64,000 nucleotides of DNA from Adiantum capillus-veneris (lineage: Eukaryota > Streptophyta > Polypodiopsida > Polypodiales > Pteridaceae), in contig CM043971.1 of assembly GCA_014529385.2 (NCBI GenBank), positions 55,995,209-56,059,208 on the forward strand. The letters run 5' to 3'. A program made the translations under genes and the position numbers. Below the pieces are notes generated by a model that searched no databases, was not told where the DNA came from, and worked only from the letters and a program-made list of their open reading frames with translations. Shown one piece after another: positions 1-12,174 of the stretch (position 1 is the first letter of the stretch; each line of letters opens with the position of its first letter).

Positions 1-2269
1 AAGTCGAGCCTTATAGCGATCGATCTCACCATCCGGCTCGCGTTTCAAATTGTAAACCCACTTTGTACCAATGGCCTTTTTGCCAGGAGGCAAATCACAT
101 AAAGTCCATGTGTCATTTTCTATAAGTGCATCATATTCTGATTGCATGATAGCCATCCAATTTTCTGAATTATGTGCTTCATCAAAAGATGGAGGCTCCT
201 CAACATCTTGTAAACTAGACACATCCAAAGCATAACAATCTGATGCATAAGATGCATGGCGAGAGCCTGAACGAGTACGACTAGACAAAGGTGCATCCAG
301 TTTACCGTCACGCAAAGTGTGCACCAGCCATTTTGGCATACCTCTAGCTTGCTTATTTTCAGCCCTTTCCTCATCAAGTACATCATGTACATATGCATCA
401 GTAATAGGCTGATCTGTAACATTTTTAGAAATCCCCATAGGATGTACATTTGCCTCATTGGAAATTACATTCGTATTTCCACCACTGAAAAGAGGCAACA
501 AAGTTTCATAAATGTCCTGTGAGCTTACATCACTATCTCTAGTACATGACAGCAAGGGATGAACAGAATCTTCCACGAACACATACGCTTTGTTTGCGGA
601 TGATATAACCTGTAACCTTTGCTTTCAGCACTATAACCAACAAAAATACATTTGACAGCCTTATCATCCAATTTTTGCGCTGTGTTTGTGGCACCAAAGC
701 TTATGCCAAACAACCAAAAACACGCATGTGCTCAATAGAAGGCTTTCTATCATGCCATGCTTCATATGGAGTAATAGACTGCAAAGCTTTCGTAGGACAC
801 CTGTTAAGTACATAAGTGGCACACATGATGGCCTCAAGCCAAAAAGAATGCGGCAAAGCTTGACTTTTGACCATACATCGTGCCATTTCCGTCAGTGACC
901 TGTTTTTCCTCTTAGCAACACCATTTTGTTGAGGTGTATAAGGCACTGTACATTGGTGTTTTATCCCACGACTGCCAGAAATGGATTAAATTCATGAGAC
1001 ATATACTCTCCCCGTCGATCGGAACGGAGGGTGCCCATAGTACATTTCGAGATATTTTCAGCCATAAACAGAAATTGTTTGAAGCACATTAAAATTTCGG
1101 ACTTCGCTTTAAACGGAAATACCCATGCATGCCTCGAGTAATCATCAATGAAAGTCACGAAGTAAAGGTAATTGCCCAAGGGCAGAGTTTGCATGGGCCC
1201 ACAAACATCACTATGCACAAGTTGCAACCTGCATGTGGCCCGGGCTGAACCATCCTTTGGAAACCTAGAACATTGCATCCTACCCAAAATAAAGCCTTCA
1301 CAAACATGTTTGACAGGTGCTTCAACAGGCGACAAAGAAGCAACCATATCAGATTTCTGCAAATGCAGCAAACTGGCAAAATTCAGATGACCAAAACGTG
1401 CATGCCAAAGTTTTGCATCTGAAATAGCCCTTGAATTTGCAACAGCATTTGTAAAATTTTGTCCACACTTGTCATACAAAGTGAGCTTATACAGCCCACG
1501 GCACAAAAGGCCAGATGTAACAATTTCATCACCAAAACTGAGATCATGAACTGTACATTTGTCATCCACAAATTTGACTACAAGTCCAAGTCTAGCAAGT
1601 GCGGATACAGACAAGAAATTCTTTTTGATCCCAGGTACATAAAGTGCATCAAGAAGTGTGAAGGAACTGCCATTTGCAGCAGTAAGCACAATTTTTTCAA
1701 CTCCCTGAACCGGATAAGAGGCATTGTTGGCACAAGTGACTGAATTCCCATGAGGGACAGGCTCGAGAGAGGTAAACAATTCACGATGTGAGGTAATTTG
1801 CTTTGTAGCACCACTGTCGAAATACCACACATGTGAATATAAAGCAAATTGACAAGCATGCATCATGGACAGCAGGATTGTAAGTGCACTCTACGCTGAA
1901 AGCCCATTCTGCATCAACATCAGCATCACAGTCTCCTTTCACAGAAGACTCAACAATGGCTGCATTTGTAGTGGAACCACCCTCTTTCTTCTTAGCCTCT
2001 TTGGCCTTCAACTTAGGACACGACTTGATCAAGTGATCATTAGCTTTACAATAATGGCAACGCATCTTCTTTTTGCCCTTATCACCAGAATTTCCAGACG
2101 AATTGCTGCCAGCAGAAGCATTAGGAACAGAATTTTTGCCACTCACAGCAGAATCATAAGAAGTGGTTGCATTGCTGTTACCACCCTTTCTTTGAGAAGC
2201 AATAAAAGCCTGTTCAACTGTACGCTGCCTAGTCCTGTTTTTTCTGGAAAGTGACTCTTGCAACAGCAA
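1..2269 (-). pseudogene. copia gag-pol polyprotein remnant
   Basis: From right to left the frames encode a gag zinc knuckle CHYCKANDHLIKSC (C-x2-C-x4-H-x4-C), an aspartic protease with the DSGAT active site, a GAG-pre-integrase segment (LWHARFGHL), the integrase core (HSDVCGPM, FIDDYSRHAWVF, RSDRRGEY), the integrase C-terminal part and, at 1-120, the first part of reverse transcriptase (IGTKWVYNLKREPDG). The polyprotein is broken: there are frame changes near 1842-1866, 946-961 and 701-713. Key residues are also altered. The second zinc-binding Cys of the integrase HHCC motif is Phe (CEGF), and the catalytic Glu normally found in the NGVAERKNR motif is Lys. The element can no longer integrate by itself. 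Copia assignment is secure. Confidence 0.9.
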
Positions 2270-2516
2270 TTAGGGTTGCAGAGAAACACACAGAGCTTGG
2301 AGAAGATGAAGGAAGCTCAAGGCACACAATAGAGAGTGTGTTACTTAGTATGCAAATGGAAAGATGGATAGCCCTAGAGTGATGGGCGTATATACAATGC
2401 TCGAGGGAAAAAAACCTCCTAAAGAGGGAAAAGATGCCCCGGCGGTCCTAGTGTGTTCACACACTAGGACATGTATATGTGTTCACACACATCACTACCA
2501 CATGTATATGGTAACA
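2270..2516 (-). repeat. Partial LTR of copia family A, copy 1
   Basis: This matches the 227-bp LTRs at 6695-6921 and 29157-29383, ending at the same GGTAACA terminus, but it lacks the first few bases (TGTTGGA) because gag sequence joins it directly. It carries an extra stretch of about 26 bp around 2462-2486 that duplicates a TGTTCACACAC segment. Confidence 0.8.
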
Positions 2517-2743
2517 TTTTACATTGCTTGGTCTTCTTCACAAATAGCTTGTTCTCAACTTGGTTTATAGGCTCATTGTATGTGCTTGAGACAAGTGAGT
2601 GAGAGGTAGGTCTTACCATATACATTATGTATAGGCGGTGTCTAAATCCGTGCATGAGTACAACTAGAAAATCTTCTCCATAAATGTAGATTACGATAGA
2701 CATTGCAAAACTGTTGTGCTTGGCTACAAGATTTTGAGTTTAA

Positions 2744-2802
<59 letters not shown>

Positions 2803-2812
2803 GAGAGAGAGA
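2744..2812. repeat. Compound (GT)n(GA)n microsatellite
   Basis: About ten GT units are followed directly by about twenty GA units with one GGGG interruption. Confidence 0.95.
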
Positions 2813-3247
2813 ATTCATTTTGTGAAGCACCTCTTCACCCTTGGTGAAGCCCATCTTCACAAATGATGGAAAAGTTTGGTCTTTCAATGCTTGATGCTTG
2901 AAGTTGTTGATGCTCTTTGAACTTGAAGACAAAGTTTCTTTGAATGATTTGGTGGCCTTGGGAGGATTTTAATGATCGCTCAATTTGTGGTTGTCTGATC
3001 TTTGATAAAGAACACCCTTGTAAATATATTTCTTTAAGCCTAAGTAAATTGATCTACAGGTCCCCAAGCTTGAGAGCTTTGGTCCCTTCAGAGGTGCTAC
3101 CTTGGTGCAGTAGAACCGTGGGAAAGGGCCCCTTGATAAGGGTTTGTGCTCAAGAGGACTCGTGGGAATAGGCCCTCCACAAGTGGACCCAAAAAATTAT
3201 ACAATTCATTTCATCGCCAAGGGATGTCCACCGGTCAATCGGAAATA

Positions 3248-3424
3248 GAAGAAGGCGCACCGTTCGCGTTCATGGTCACTTATGAAATCGGCGGATGGGA
3301 GTTTTGGAGCTACAAATGTCCAACCTTGGTCCGTGATCGGACAAAGGCTGAAAATCGAAGAAGGTGTGCCGTTCGCGTTCATGGTCACTTATGAAGCCGT
3401 CGGATGGAGTTTTTTGGAGCTATA
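3248..3424. repeat. Tandem duplication, spacing 109 bp
   Basis: A segment of about 65 bp beginning GAAGAAGG at 3248 and containing CCGTTCGCGTTCATGGTCAC recurs at 3357 with a few substitutions. Confidence 0.85.
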
Positions 3425-4235
3425 GACGGCTTCCTTTGTCGATCATGGACCCGCAGTGCGGATGAAATCCATTTTACCGCTTTGTTTGGGATCCTCTAGT
3501 AGGCGAAAAAATGTTTGTGGCACCCTCCTCCTTGGGCTTTGACCTTTTCCCTTAAATAGGTACTCGTCCCACGTTCCTAGCAAGGTTTTTTTGACCTTTC
3601 AAAAAGGATTAAGGAGTATTAAATGCTCCCCCTCACACATACACTCTGTGAAGCAAGGATTTTGAATTTTTTTGGTGGAGCAACAGAGCGTAGAGAACAA
3701 AACCTTCAAAGGATTTTCAATTTGATGGGACAATTAAATCATTAGGAAGTGAATGGGGTATAGGAGGGCCTCTTTATTTGGCTATTTAAGGAAATACTTA
3801 AAGCTTAAACCAAGTTTGACCAAGCCTAAAAGAGAGGGCAAAAGGTATATGCTAGGATTATAAAAAATGCCACTTCTATTTTCTAATTTGAGAATAGTCT
3901 ATTTTAAGCCAAAAGAGAGGTAGGTAATCGAATTTTAAAATGTCTTTTTCCCACCCTCTCCTCTCTGTGTAACATATAAAACACTCTCTCTCACTTAGAT
4001 CTTATTAAAGGCAACACTTTTCAGCTCCCTTTGCCAGAAAAGAAAAATTTTCACATTCTCTCACTGCATTCTATCTCTAAAACATGAGCCAACTCTCTTT
4101 CTCCCCCCCCCTTTTCTCTCTAGTCAAAGTCCCCCTCCTAATCATTGAGGAGACATTCTATGCTGCCTACTTCTGACAGAAAGTGTAGATCCTCCAAGGT
4201 TGTAGATTTGCTCTCTCTCCCACTCTCTCTTCCTT

Positions 4236-4238
<3 letters not shown>

Positions 4239-4292
<54 letters not shown>
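4239..4292. repeat. (TC)n microsatellite
   Basis: About 27 uninterrupted TC units. Confidence 0.95.
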
Positions 4293-4297
<5 letters not shown>

Positions 4298-4949
4298 GGC
4301 TTCCCCCACCCTAGCTTCAGGTGAGAGCAATGGAAAACTCCTTTACCTCTATATGCAACAACATTTCTCTCTCTATACTTATGATCAATCATTTGAATTC
4401 AAAGGAGATTGATCTTTACTCCCTCTCTTTCTTCCTTCCACACCATAATCCTTTTCTCCTATCTCTAAGTACTCTCCACTTCTTTCCTCCATTGCCAATT
4501 TCACCTGCTTGTAGCAGTCACCATTACACATTCTCTCTCTAATTTGCTTGATTAGCTAACACAAATGTCATGCAATCCCCTACCATTGCAAGACATTACT
4601 AATAAGCCAAAATGATATCGATTAATTGTTTTATCAAGATTTTTATGGTTGATATAGGTTTCTATAGTTTAAGGGTTGTCCATTTGTCAAAGTTGAAGCT
4701 GTGTTTTCAAAGGCTAGATGAAGAGGGTGATCAGCCAAGAACTACAAGTTGGCTTAATCGCGGCCTCACCTACTGGATCATGTTGTCTCACAAATGGTAT
4801 AGATGTTGATCTTGAGAAGGTGAAGGACTTGGTGATGGGTAAAAGCATGTTAATGTGTCACTAAAATTGGTGTTCTGGACAATGCTTCTTTACAACCAAG
4901 TTTGAGGAATCCTAAAAAGATCGGGCATACCTTCACAAAGGAGTCTTTT

Positions 4950-5790
4950 CAAGAGTTGTACCGTGCAACTTGGCACATCTAATCTCAATGCTGCATATCA
5001 GTTATGGAACATTGGGTGCAAGGCAATCAACTTATGGGTTGATGGACATATTTACCTTGGCGATCCAATGACCAATGCATCACTGTCCTTTCGTAACGTC
5101 ACTGAGCTACTGCGTTTTATTGGAGATGGAAGAAACGGATTGTTTGGCTAATGTTGGGGATTGTATTTAGCTTTTGCTAATGAAAGGGAGGCAAGAAAAC
5201 ATCTCTTTGCTGCCTATTCATCATTGCAAGAGAAGTACGTGAAAGACATTCAACAAGTGAGAGAGGAATCCAACGAGAAGACGAAGCAGTTGAACGATGA
5301 GATGGCAAAGCTTAATAAAAAAGTAGAGCAGCAAAAAATGGAGCAAGAATGCCGGCTAGACAATTACATTCATCTACAACACACTGCACGTAATGTGTGT
5401 TGATGAACTGATCATCTCACACGTTCCATTGGGCTACCACATTCGTAAGTACAAGAGACATGCGATGTCTATGCTATCTTCAAGTGGTGGAGCTTGAAAG
5501 AAACGTATCTGTCAAACTTGGTAAGGATATAAATGCAAGCTTTTGATTTTCTACATTTTTTATAGGTTGCTGTAATTTTATTTCAATATGTAGTAACTTG
5601 GCTCGGATGTGATGCGAATCGATTCCAATGCTCAAATGATAGGACATACTCTGCTGCAGAATATCATTAAGCCAAAGGAGTTGATGGAGCTATTGGATGA
5701 TCCATCCAATGGTGGCATTGCTAATTTTTTGCGCCAGAAGTATTTAAACGAGCTAAAGAGCATTGTGTCACCTCAAGAGACGATGGAGGT
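4950..5790 (+). pseudogene. Transposase-like gene fragment, paralogue of the 40.1-42.9 kb gene
   Basis: The frame at 4963-5151 encodes INLWVDGHIY, then NVTELLRFIGDGRNGLFG. The minus-strand gene at 42410-42904 encodes LDLWVDGSIY and NITNLLHFTGVGKDGLLGY at the corresponding place, so the two are homologous. The frame reads on through a TAA at 5149-5151, where the paralogue has Tyr, into a charged coiled coil (5161-5403), just as the paralogue does. A further piece at 5609-5790 (KPKELMELLDD, then NELKSIVSPQETM) resembles VPKEVVEEMI and ENQLEPMEV of the paralogue and probably lies after an intron ending near 5592. Copia sequence begins at about 5790, so the downstream transposase-like core is absent. 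Function of the N-terminal region is unknown. Confidence 0.6.
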
Positions 5791-6334
5791 GTGCGACAGT
5801 CTGCGCAAGGGAACTGTCTGAAATGACTTCGCCTGCAGAAATAAGTAGCTCATTGATATCCTTGACACCATCAAGGAAAGTGTCCACATCATCTTCCTCA
5901 TGCATAATCTTTGATTCCAGCTCTTTACGAAGCAAAGCAATTTTAGCCTCATTGTGGCTTGCATAAAGACCTGCTACTAGAATTTCCCAAGCCTGTTTTG
6001 CAGATTTCACTGAACGAATATGAGGGGTAATGGTGCACTTCACAGAAAATGCAATCAATGGATGAGCCTGTGCATCCTTTACATCCCAACGAGCTTGTTC
6101 TGCCGTAGGCAAAACAACTCTAGTAGGAGCAATCCTTGCAGCAAGACCTGCAACATTCTCAACATCGCCTACAGCCTCAGAACCAGGACGTACATCACTG
6201 CCCTACACAATATTCTAGACGCCCTTTGACACAAGAACATGTTGCATCATGTAAGCCTACATAGGGTAATTGTCCCCATCTAGTTTGTCCTCAACAACAA
6301 ACATCTTGAATACATCTGTGTTGTTGTCAGCCAT
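5790..6334 (-). pseudogene. copia gag N-terminal region (UBN2/DUF4219-type)
   Basis: The start codon at 6334 begins MADNNTDVFKMF followed by the DGDNYP motif typical of copia gag. The intact stretch at 5790-6112 encodes AEQARWDVKDAQAHPLIAF, then SAKQAWEIL and a helical region ending at the truncation. Three in-frame TAG codons occur in the first 60 codons. Two stand where Trp is expected and one where Gln is expected, all consistent with C-to-T or G-to-A transitions. Nothing after the helical gag domain remains. Confidence 0.85.
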
Positions 6335-6680
6335 GGTAAATGTTGCACATGATGTGAAAACTGCTAGAAAAGAGGAGAAACGAAGCGGGAACAGCACGTG
6401 CTATATAGCACAAACCAGAAGACTGTAAGGCACCTATTATGCAGAAAACGTCACTGACAAAAATTTTGCACAAAATGACGAAATTACCTGTGTAGACCTA
6501 CGTGTAATGGAAACAAAGACCGAAATGAGCCCGAATCAGAAACCTGAGCAGAGTAAGCTCTACAAGTACACCCAAAATATTTATCGACTTGCGAACGCTC
6601 GCCAAAACTTACTGAAATCGAAGAAAGTGAGCAGGCGTGTGCTGGAGTAGCTGGCGACTAAGCCCGAGATGATGCAACCT

Positions 6681-6692
6681 GCTCTGATACCA
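6681..6692 (-). other. Primer-binding site (initiator tRNA-Met)
   Basis: The minus strand reads TGGTATCAGAGC, the standard plant initiator-Met priming site, two bases inside the LTR end. Confidence 0.95.
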
Positions 6693-6694
6693 AT

Positions 6695-6921
6695 TGTTGG
6701 AATTAGGGTTGCAGAGAAACGCACATAGCTTGGAGAAGACGAAGGAAGCTCAAGGCACACAACTGAGAGTATATTACTTAGTTTGCAATGGAAAGATAGA
6801 TAGCCCTAGAGTGATGGGCGGATATCAATGCACGGGGGGAAAAAACCTCTTTAAGAGGGAAAAAATGTCCCGGCGGTCCTAGTGTGTTCACACACATCAC
6901 TACCACATGTATATGGTAACA
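6695..6921 (-). repeat. 5' LTR of copia family A, copy 2 (227 bp)
   Basis: Bounded by TGTTGG on the left and GTAACA on the right (plus-strand view), and the same length as the LTR at 29157-29383. Confidence 0.95.
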
Positions 6922-9900
6922 CCTTCAACGGCCTAAGTACGGACTAGTCCTAAGTGGCTAAGGGACTAAATACCTAAGCAACTAGCCTTAAGTGGCAAGC
7001 CCTAAGGGTCTGAATATTGATTAGCCCTAAGCGATTATTCTTAAGCGGCTAAATAACGAAGCGGGTAGGACCAAGTGGCGTGGCTAAGCGACTGAATACC
7101 TAAGCGGCTGGCCAGAGGCGGCTAACACTAAGCTGCTAGCCCTAAGCATTTAGCCTTCAAGGACCTAAGTATGAACTGGTCGTAAGCAACTAAGCGATTG
7201 AATACCTAAGTGGCTAGCCGCTTACGGACAACTACGTCCAATAAACATAACAACGTTGATTTTTCATAAGCAGTCAAGATAACAACGCCGATTGATGACT
7301 TGCATAAGGCATGAAGTTAATCAAAGGTAATTGAAACCTAACGCTAAAACTTAACTAAAAACATTCTAATTTACAACACCTATGATATGGCACAATTTAA
7401 AAAAACAACATAAATTATTAATTTCCAAAATAATTTACATAAAAATAACAAAATAAAATGACATAAATCAGAATAACTCTTTTTTAATGATCAAATTTCA
7501 CTATTTTTCTTTGTTAATGATGATCTTTAATTAATAAAATTACAAATGTTTGAAAATGTGTGTGTGTGTGCGGCACATAGTGTGTTTAGATTGTTGACAA
7601 ACTAATGTGCATTTTTATTTATGTGCATGCATGTTTATGTGGATGTGTGTGTGTGTGTGTGTGTGTATGCAAGAGAAGAGAATGATAGAGCACTTACATG
7701 CTGCCTATTTGAGCAAGAAGCACTTGAAGAAATGTTGCCAAACCTGCAAACACACACACACACAAGTGAAGAAACCTACTTCCAATCTTGAAAAGAACCT
7801 AACCTTGTTGACGGGGGGAGCATGAGTGGAGATCTTGAGTCCAGCAGCTCTACATCACCAGATCTGCAGCAAGTGAGGAAGAGGAGAGAAAGGGAGGAGA
7901 TGAAAAATGAGACAAAATGCATAGAAAGAACCCACGGGTTCTATTTTGGAGGTTTTGCGGTATAGGTGTTGGTAGAAACATCAAAATGTGCACCCAAATC
8001 ACCGTCGAAATATGCATCCAAATGGCCGTCAGAATACGCGTTGAAATAGCCATCAAAAATTAAATTCTTGTTTTTTTATAAAAATATTGGTTCTCCCTCC
8101 ATAATTACCTACACATATATCGACGCCTACCATTCACGTTGGTAATTTGACGTCGATATTTAGGTGATCTCTTGTAATGAAAACAACATCCATGCTCACC
8201 CTCACTTAACATATTGACATTTATTTCCTTTTTTCCTCAAGGCTTGAGCGATGATTCATAGCTCTATTATTTAAAAACTATAAACAAAGGTTCAACGACA
8301 ATTACAAAACTTGTAATAATGAGGTCTTATAGCATATAATATAGCAAGCCATTTAAATCAATTTTCCAATAGAAAGTAATTAAACACAACAAAAGATAAC
8401 AAATTAGGTTATGATCACATGCTCATGAGTGACTCTTGGAGATGCTATTGGCTCAAATTTTGAGAGCCGGTTCCTTGTGATACAACATCTCAAAGATTTT
8501 GATTCTATCAAAGAGTTCTCTTGCTAGGTAGTTCAAGAATCTCACGTGAATTGATGAGAGCCCTATTGAATGTGTGAAAATGCAAGGGACAACGATTGTG
8601 TGCGAGTAGGCTAGATGCGTGCCGTGGTTGTCCCCATTAAAGGTATGGGAGAGTAGTCTCTATTTGAATTGAATTGGAAGAGAAAGCTACGGCCTAAATA
8701 TTGTTGCCTTGAGTGCTGGTGAAATCAATAGACTTTGTGAATGAAGAAGGAATGAAAACACCACACTACCTACATGGGTTTTCAATACCAGGCTTAGCCC
8801 CGCTATCTTCATGTTAAGCTATCGGGCCTATGGTCAGGTTTGTGAGACGTTGCATCCAATTCAATGCATAATTTTGAAGGCAAGGGTAATAATAGGCCCA
8901 CAAAAAAAGTGAGGGTAGAAATCAAGAGGTCGATCAAAGTTAAAGGAGAGCTAAGAGTTGTATTGTCAATTTTATTTACTACCTAATGTTCCCTAACGCA
9001 TGCGGTAAAGTAGACAACGCCCGTTTACTGACAACTTCAAGTCAAAAGGGGAATATAGTTACAAGTGTTGCCAACACATAAACATGTTAACAATTGTGTG
9101 CATGTATAGACTACTGGCTGATGTCACATATTGGAGGTGAAGAGGCAGTTCCTTGATGCCATGGATATTGATAATAAAAAAAACTTAGGAGCAAAAGCTT
9201 AAGGTTAGAAAAAGCAAAAAAACAATTTGAAAAATTAGCGATCTGTAGACTCTATGAAATGTTGATTGGCGCTGGAGAGGGTTGCTAATTATTTATGATT
9301 CTAGGTAGCTAAAAAGCACCGTTACTTTTTGGTTGCATGCGAGAGCCTCTACACCCGTGGGTATGATAGCTCCTATTGCTCCATAGCCAAGACGTCAGGT
9401 TCCTGCACTCTCGTAAACACGTATTTAAGAAACTAGCTAGCCATCTCAATGTCTAATTCAGATCACAAGAGGTGACACCATTTTGCTTAAGCAAGGCTGG
9501 GGGGTCCCAAGCACTATCTTTGGGTGAGCTCCTATCGACTTTTCTCGCTTAGGACGGTATGAAGAAATATCACAAGGTCCTTGTACATCTGCAATAGATG
9601 AATGCCTGACCATGAGTGTCAGTGTATCCTCAATCATGCTAGTTGCTTCACAAAGGCCTCTTGCTGGAGGCACAAGGCAAGGTATCAAAGTTCGGGCTAA
9701 TAATTTAAAATTGACCTTCCATCCTAGCAAAAATATCTGTCGATATGATTTGGATATTAGCCCAAAAATCTCTTCCTACTATTCTACTTCTTCTTTTGGT
9801 ACCACCCCCTCAACCTGTCTCTTCACATTGTTAGCTACAAGGACTTCTTTAGGTGATTTGTGTCGGTTCTTACAATGGAAGAGAGAGGGAGACAAAATAG

Positions 9901-10301
9901 TAATATAAAATTTCCATCACTTCTTCTTCTCCTTCTTCTACATCTCTTCTCCTTCATCCTCTCCTTAGGATGGTGTGTAGCCTCTGGGTGCTATCTATGT
10001 ATGCATGCTACCTATGCCTAGTTCAAGGAGCCATCTATGCTTTTTGAAGTCTTAAATCAAGGGATCTACTACTTTGGTCATGTATCTCTTTCTACACAAG
10101 CTACATGGACTCTACGACATGAAAAAGATGCTCATTGCAAAAAGATAAACAAGAATTTAACTTGAGTATGATCAATCAAAGCTTGTCAAAATAGTGCATG
10201 CTATAGCTCATAAAAAGAGCAAGACACTTATCTTCTTTGTAGCATTCATGGCTTCAATTCTTAATCTTTGTATCTTTTACATTACCAAGAGTGTTGTTTG
10301 G
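6922..10301. other. Long geneless stretch
   Basis: Begins with the degenerate CTAAG-rich repeat block (6925-7230), then AT-rich sequence with GT microsatellites near 7557-7571 and 7636-7664. I recognised no protein. Open frames are short and without family motifs. Confidence 0.5.
6925..7230. repeat. Degenerate minisatellite based on CCTAAGCGGCTAGCC
   Basis: About twenty imperfect copies of a motif close to CCTAAG(T/C)GGCTA recur at irregular spacing, mixed with variants such as GACTGAATACCTAAG. The block starts immediately outside the LTR of copia copy 2. Confidence 0.75.
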
Positions 10302-10313
10302 GCTCTGATACCA
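10302..10313 (-). other. Primer-binding-site relic of an LTR element
   Basis: The minus strand reads TGGTATCAGAGC. The flanking sequence (TTATAG before TGGTATC) matches that of a similar plus-strand site at 29623, suggesting one LTR family. No coding remnant could be attached. Confidence 0.6.
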
Positions 10314-10555
10314 CTATAACGACTAAGTAGTGTGGCGACCTTACAACTACAAAAAATAGCATGCATAAATTAAAAAAACATGCATCCATGGCGAATTGTA
10401 CATACACATGATCATACAAGATATACAATCAAAGAGAGATAGAGAGCGAGAGAAACCATGAGTGCATGCATGCACCAAGCTAGAGTAGTATGCATATTGT
10501 AAGAGAGAAGAGGAGAGAGGAGAAGATCAACACTAGATGGGGACAAACGTCACTT

Positions 10556-10562
10556 CCCCCCC

Positions 10563-10593
<31 letters not shown>

Positions 10594-10596
10594 AAA
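10556..10596. repeat. C28-A13 homopolymer pair
   Basis: 28 consecutive C are followed by 13 A. The exact length is liable to sequencing error. Confidence 0.85.
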
Positions 10597-11258
10597 TGGA
10601 TCCCTCAATGAACCATGTGGGTTTATCTATATATTTATCAAGTGTTACAACAATAGAGAGAGAGTTTATAAATAGGGAGTTTATATGTGAGCATATGAAA
10701 TCTATCGTTAGATTCTAAGAGATAATATGTCAGTCTAGGAGGTTGCTTTCCATTTGTTAGCCATACAACAAATATCTAGCCCTAGCAATGCACCATAAAG
10801 AAATACTATTACACAAGAAAATCCTTAAATGTATGCAATACATTATATTTTCTATCTAAAGCAAATACCCATGTAAAACGTGTGAAATCATCAATGAAAG
10901 TACAAAAGAATTTAAAGCCTTAGAATGAAGTAGTATCCGCTAGTTTGCATACAACAATGTGAATCAATTCCAGCTTACAAGGAGCACCAACACTACCATC
11001 TTTAGCAAAAGCGAAATAATGCATTTTTCCCAAAACACAAGCTTCACATACAAATTACTTTGGAAGAGATGGCACTTGCCAATTCAGTACCATGCCATTC
11101 TTTTGTAAGTATTGCAGACCATGAAAGAAACAATAACCAAACCACTCATTTCACAATTTTGTCATTGGATCCAAATTAGAAGCATCATTCTCCAACATTA
11201 TGAACAAAAATGCCATACATATATGGAACCTGCAACCCATGGTTCATAGAATCTATCA

Positions 11259-11540
11259 ACAAGAGAGTAGAACCACAATCTTTATGTTGCAAAATGCAGC
11301 TATCATTGAAACGATACATCATAACCACAATGTGCAAACATAGAGATCAATTATGGATTCTTTTCTATGCTCGGCACATAAAGTATATCACCAATTGTAA
11401 CTGGCAAACCAATTGCAACAAGAGAGTGGAACTACAATCTTTATGTTGCACAATGCATCTATCATATTTAAAAAGATACATCATAACCATGATGTGCAAA
11501 CATAGAGACCAATTCTGCCTAGCACATAAAGTACATCACT
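11259..11540. repeat. Tandem duplication of about 160 bp inside the copia remnant
   Basis: A block with the shared string CAATCTTTATGTTGCA and the later GATACATCATAACCA occurs at about 11276 and again at about 11436 with scattered differences. Confidence 0.75.
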
Positions 11541-11751
11541 AATCATGACTTTCAAGCCATCATCATAGGTACAAAAACAACTCTCCAATGCCTTTAACAA
11601 CATAAAAGGCATTATTAGCACATGAAACATATTTGCCAACCATAGCATCTCTCATGGAAACAAATCTTTATGAAATGTAACATGACATGAAGCAACTCTG
11701 CCAAAGTACCAAAGTTCTTGTGACACCTCATTCAATCATGCATCATGTCCA

Positions 11752-12174
11752 TCATAAGAGCAATATATAAGTGACCATACATCCGGTGCATAAGAGAACT
11801 AAATTTGCATTATTTGAAGCATATGTTTGGTGTATCCACAAAGGATACATGATTTTCAGATTCTTTGGGTCATCCATACTTTTTCTCTTCGGAAACCCGC
11901 TTGGATATTCATTGATGCAATTCCCACTTTTATGAAAATAATGGCATTTGCCTTTCTTCTTCTTTTCTCCATGAGAATAATTCTTGGACAATGAAGTGCC
12001 TTCACGTTGGTTTACATCATGACCAGTATGTTTTACATTTTTGCCTCTTGTGTGCACAATCAAAGCGTTCTCATTAGAAGGCATATCATCATTCATGTGT
12101 TTTATTTGTTTCTCTTCTTGAAGCAAAATAGAAACCAACTCCCAAAAAGAAAGTGGGTTTGGATTATTTCTCAT
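11752..12174 (-). pseudogene. copia gag remnant with broken zinc knuckle
   Basis: The frame reads LSFWELVSILLQEEKQIKHM, the helical end of copia gag, then a Lys-rich linker and KCHYFHKSGNCINEY, where the second Cys of C-x2-C is Phe and the last Cys is Tyr. It lies between the priming site at 13143 and the integrase remains at 10.9 kb, as expected for a minus-strand copia. It is non-functional. Confidence 0.65.

Larger units (their letters stand above)
1..2516 (-). mobile_element. Ty1/copia retrotransposon, family A copy 1 (cut by window edge)
   Basis: Read on the minus strand, the order is 5' LTR remnant, gag zinc knuckle, protease, integrase, then the beginning of reverse transcriptase at the left edge, which is the Ty1/copia order. 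The 5' leader, priming site and N-terminal half of gag are missing: the gag frame runs directly into LTR sequence near 2269. Copies 2 (5790-6921) and 3 (28243-29383) share the LTR and show what was lost. The remainder of the element, including the 3' LTR, would lie to the left of the window. Confidence 0.9.
2517..4949. other. Geneless stretch with microsatellites and a short tandem duplication
   Basis: I see no convincing gene. Open frames here are short and mostly translate the simple repeats. Recognisable content is the GT/GA microsatellite at 2744-2812, a 109-bp-spaced duplication near 3248-3424 and a long TC tract at 4239-4292. The stretch before 4950 may contain upstream parts of the transposase-like fragment, but I could not align them. 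Confidence 0.5.
5790..6921 (-). mobile_element. Truncated copia family A, copy 2 (5' LTR, leader, gag N-terminus)
   Basis: On minus, a full 5' LTR (6695-6921) is followed by a perfect initiator-Met priming site (6681-6692), a leader of about 345 bp and the first part of gag. The copy stops abruptly near 5790 against unrelated transposase-like sequence, so all of pol and the 3' LTR are missing. Confidence 0.9.
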
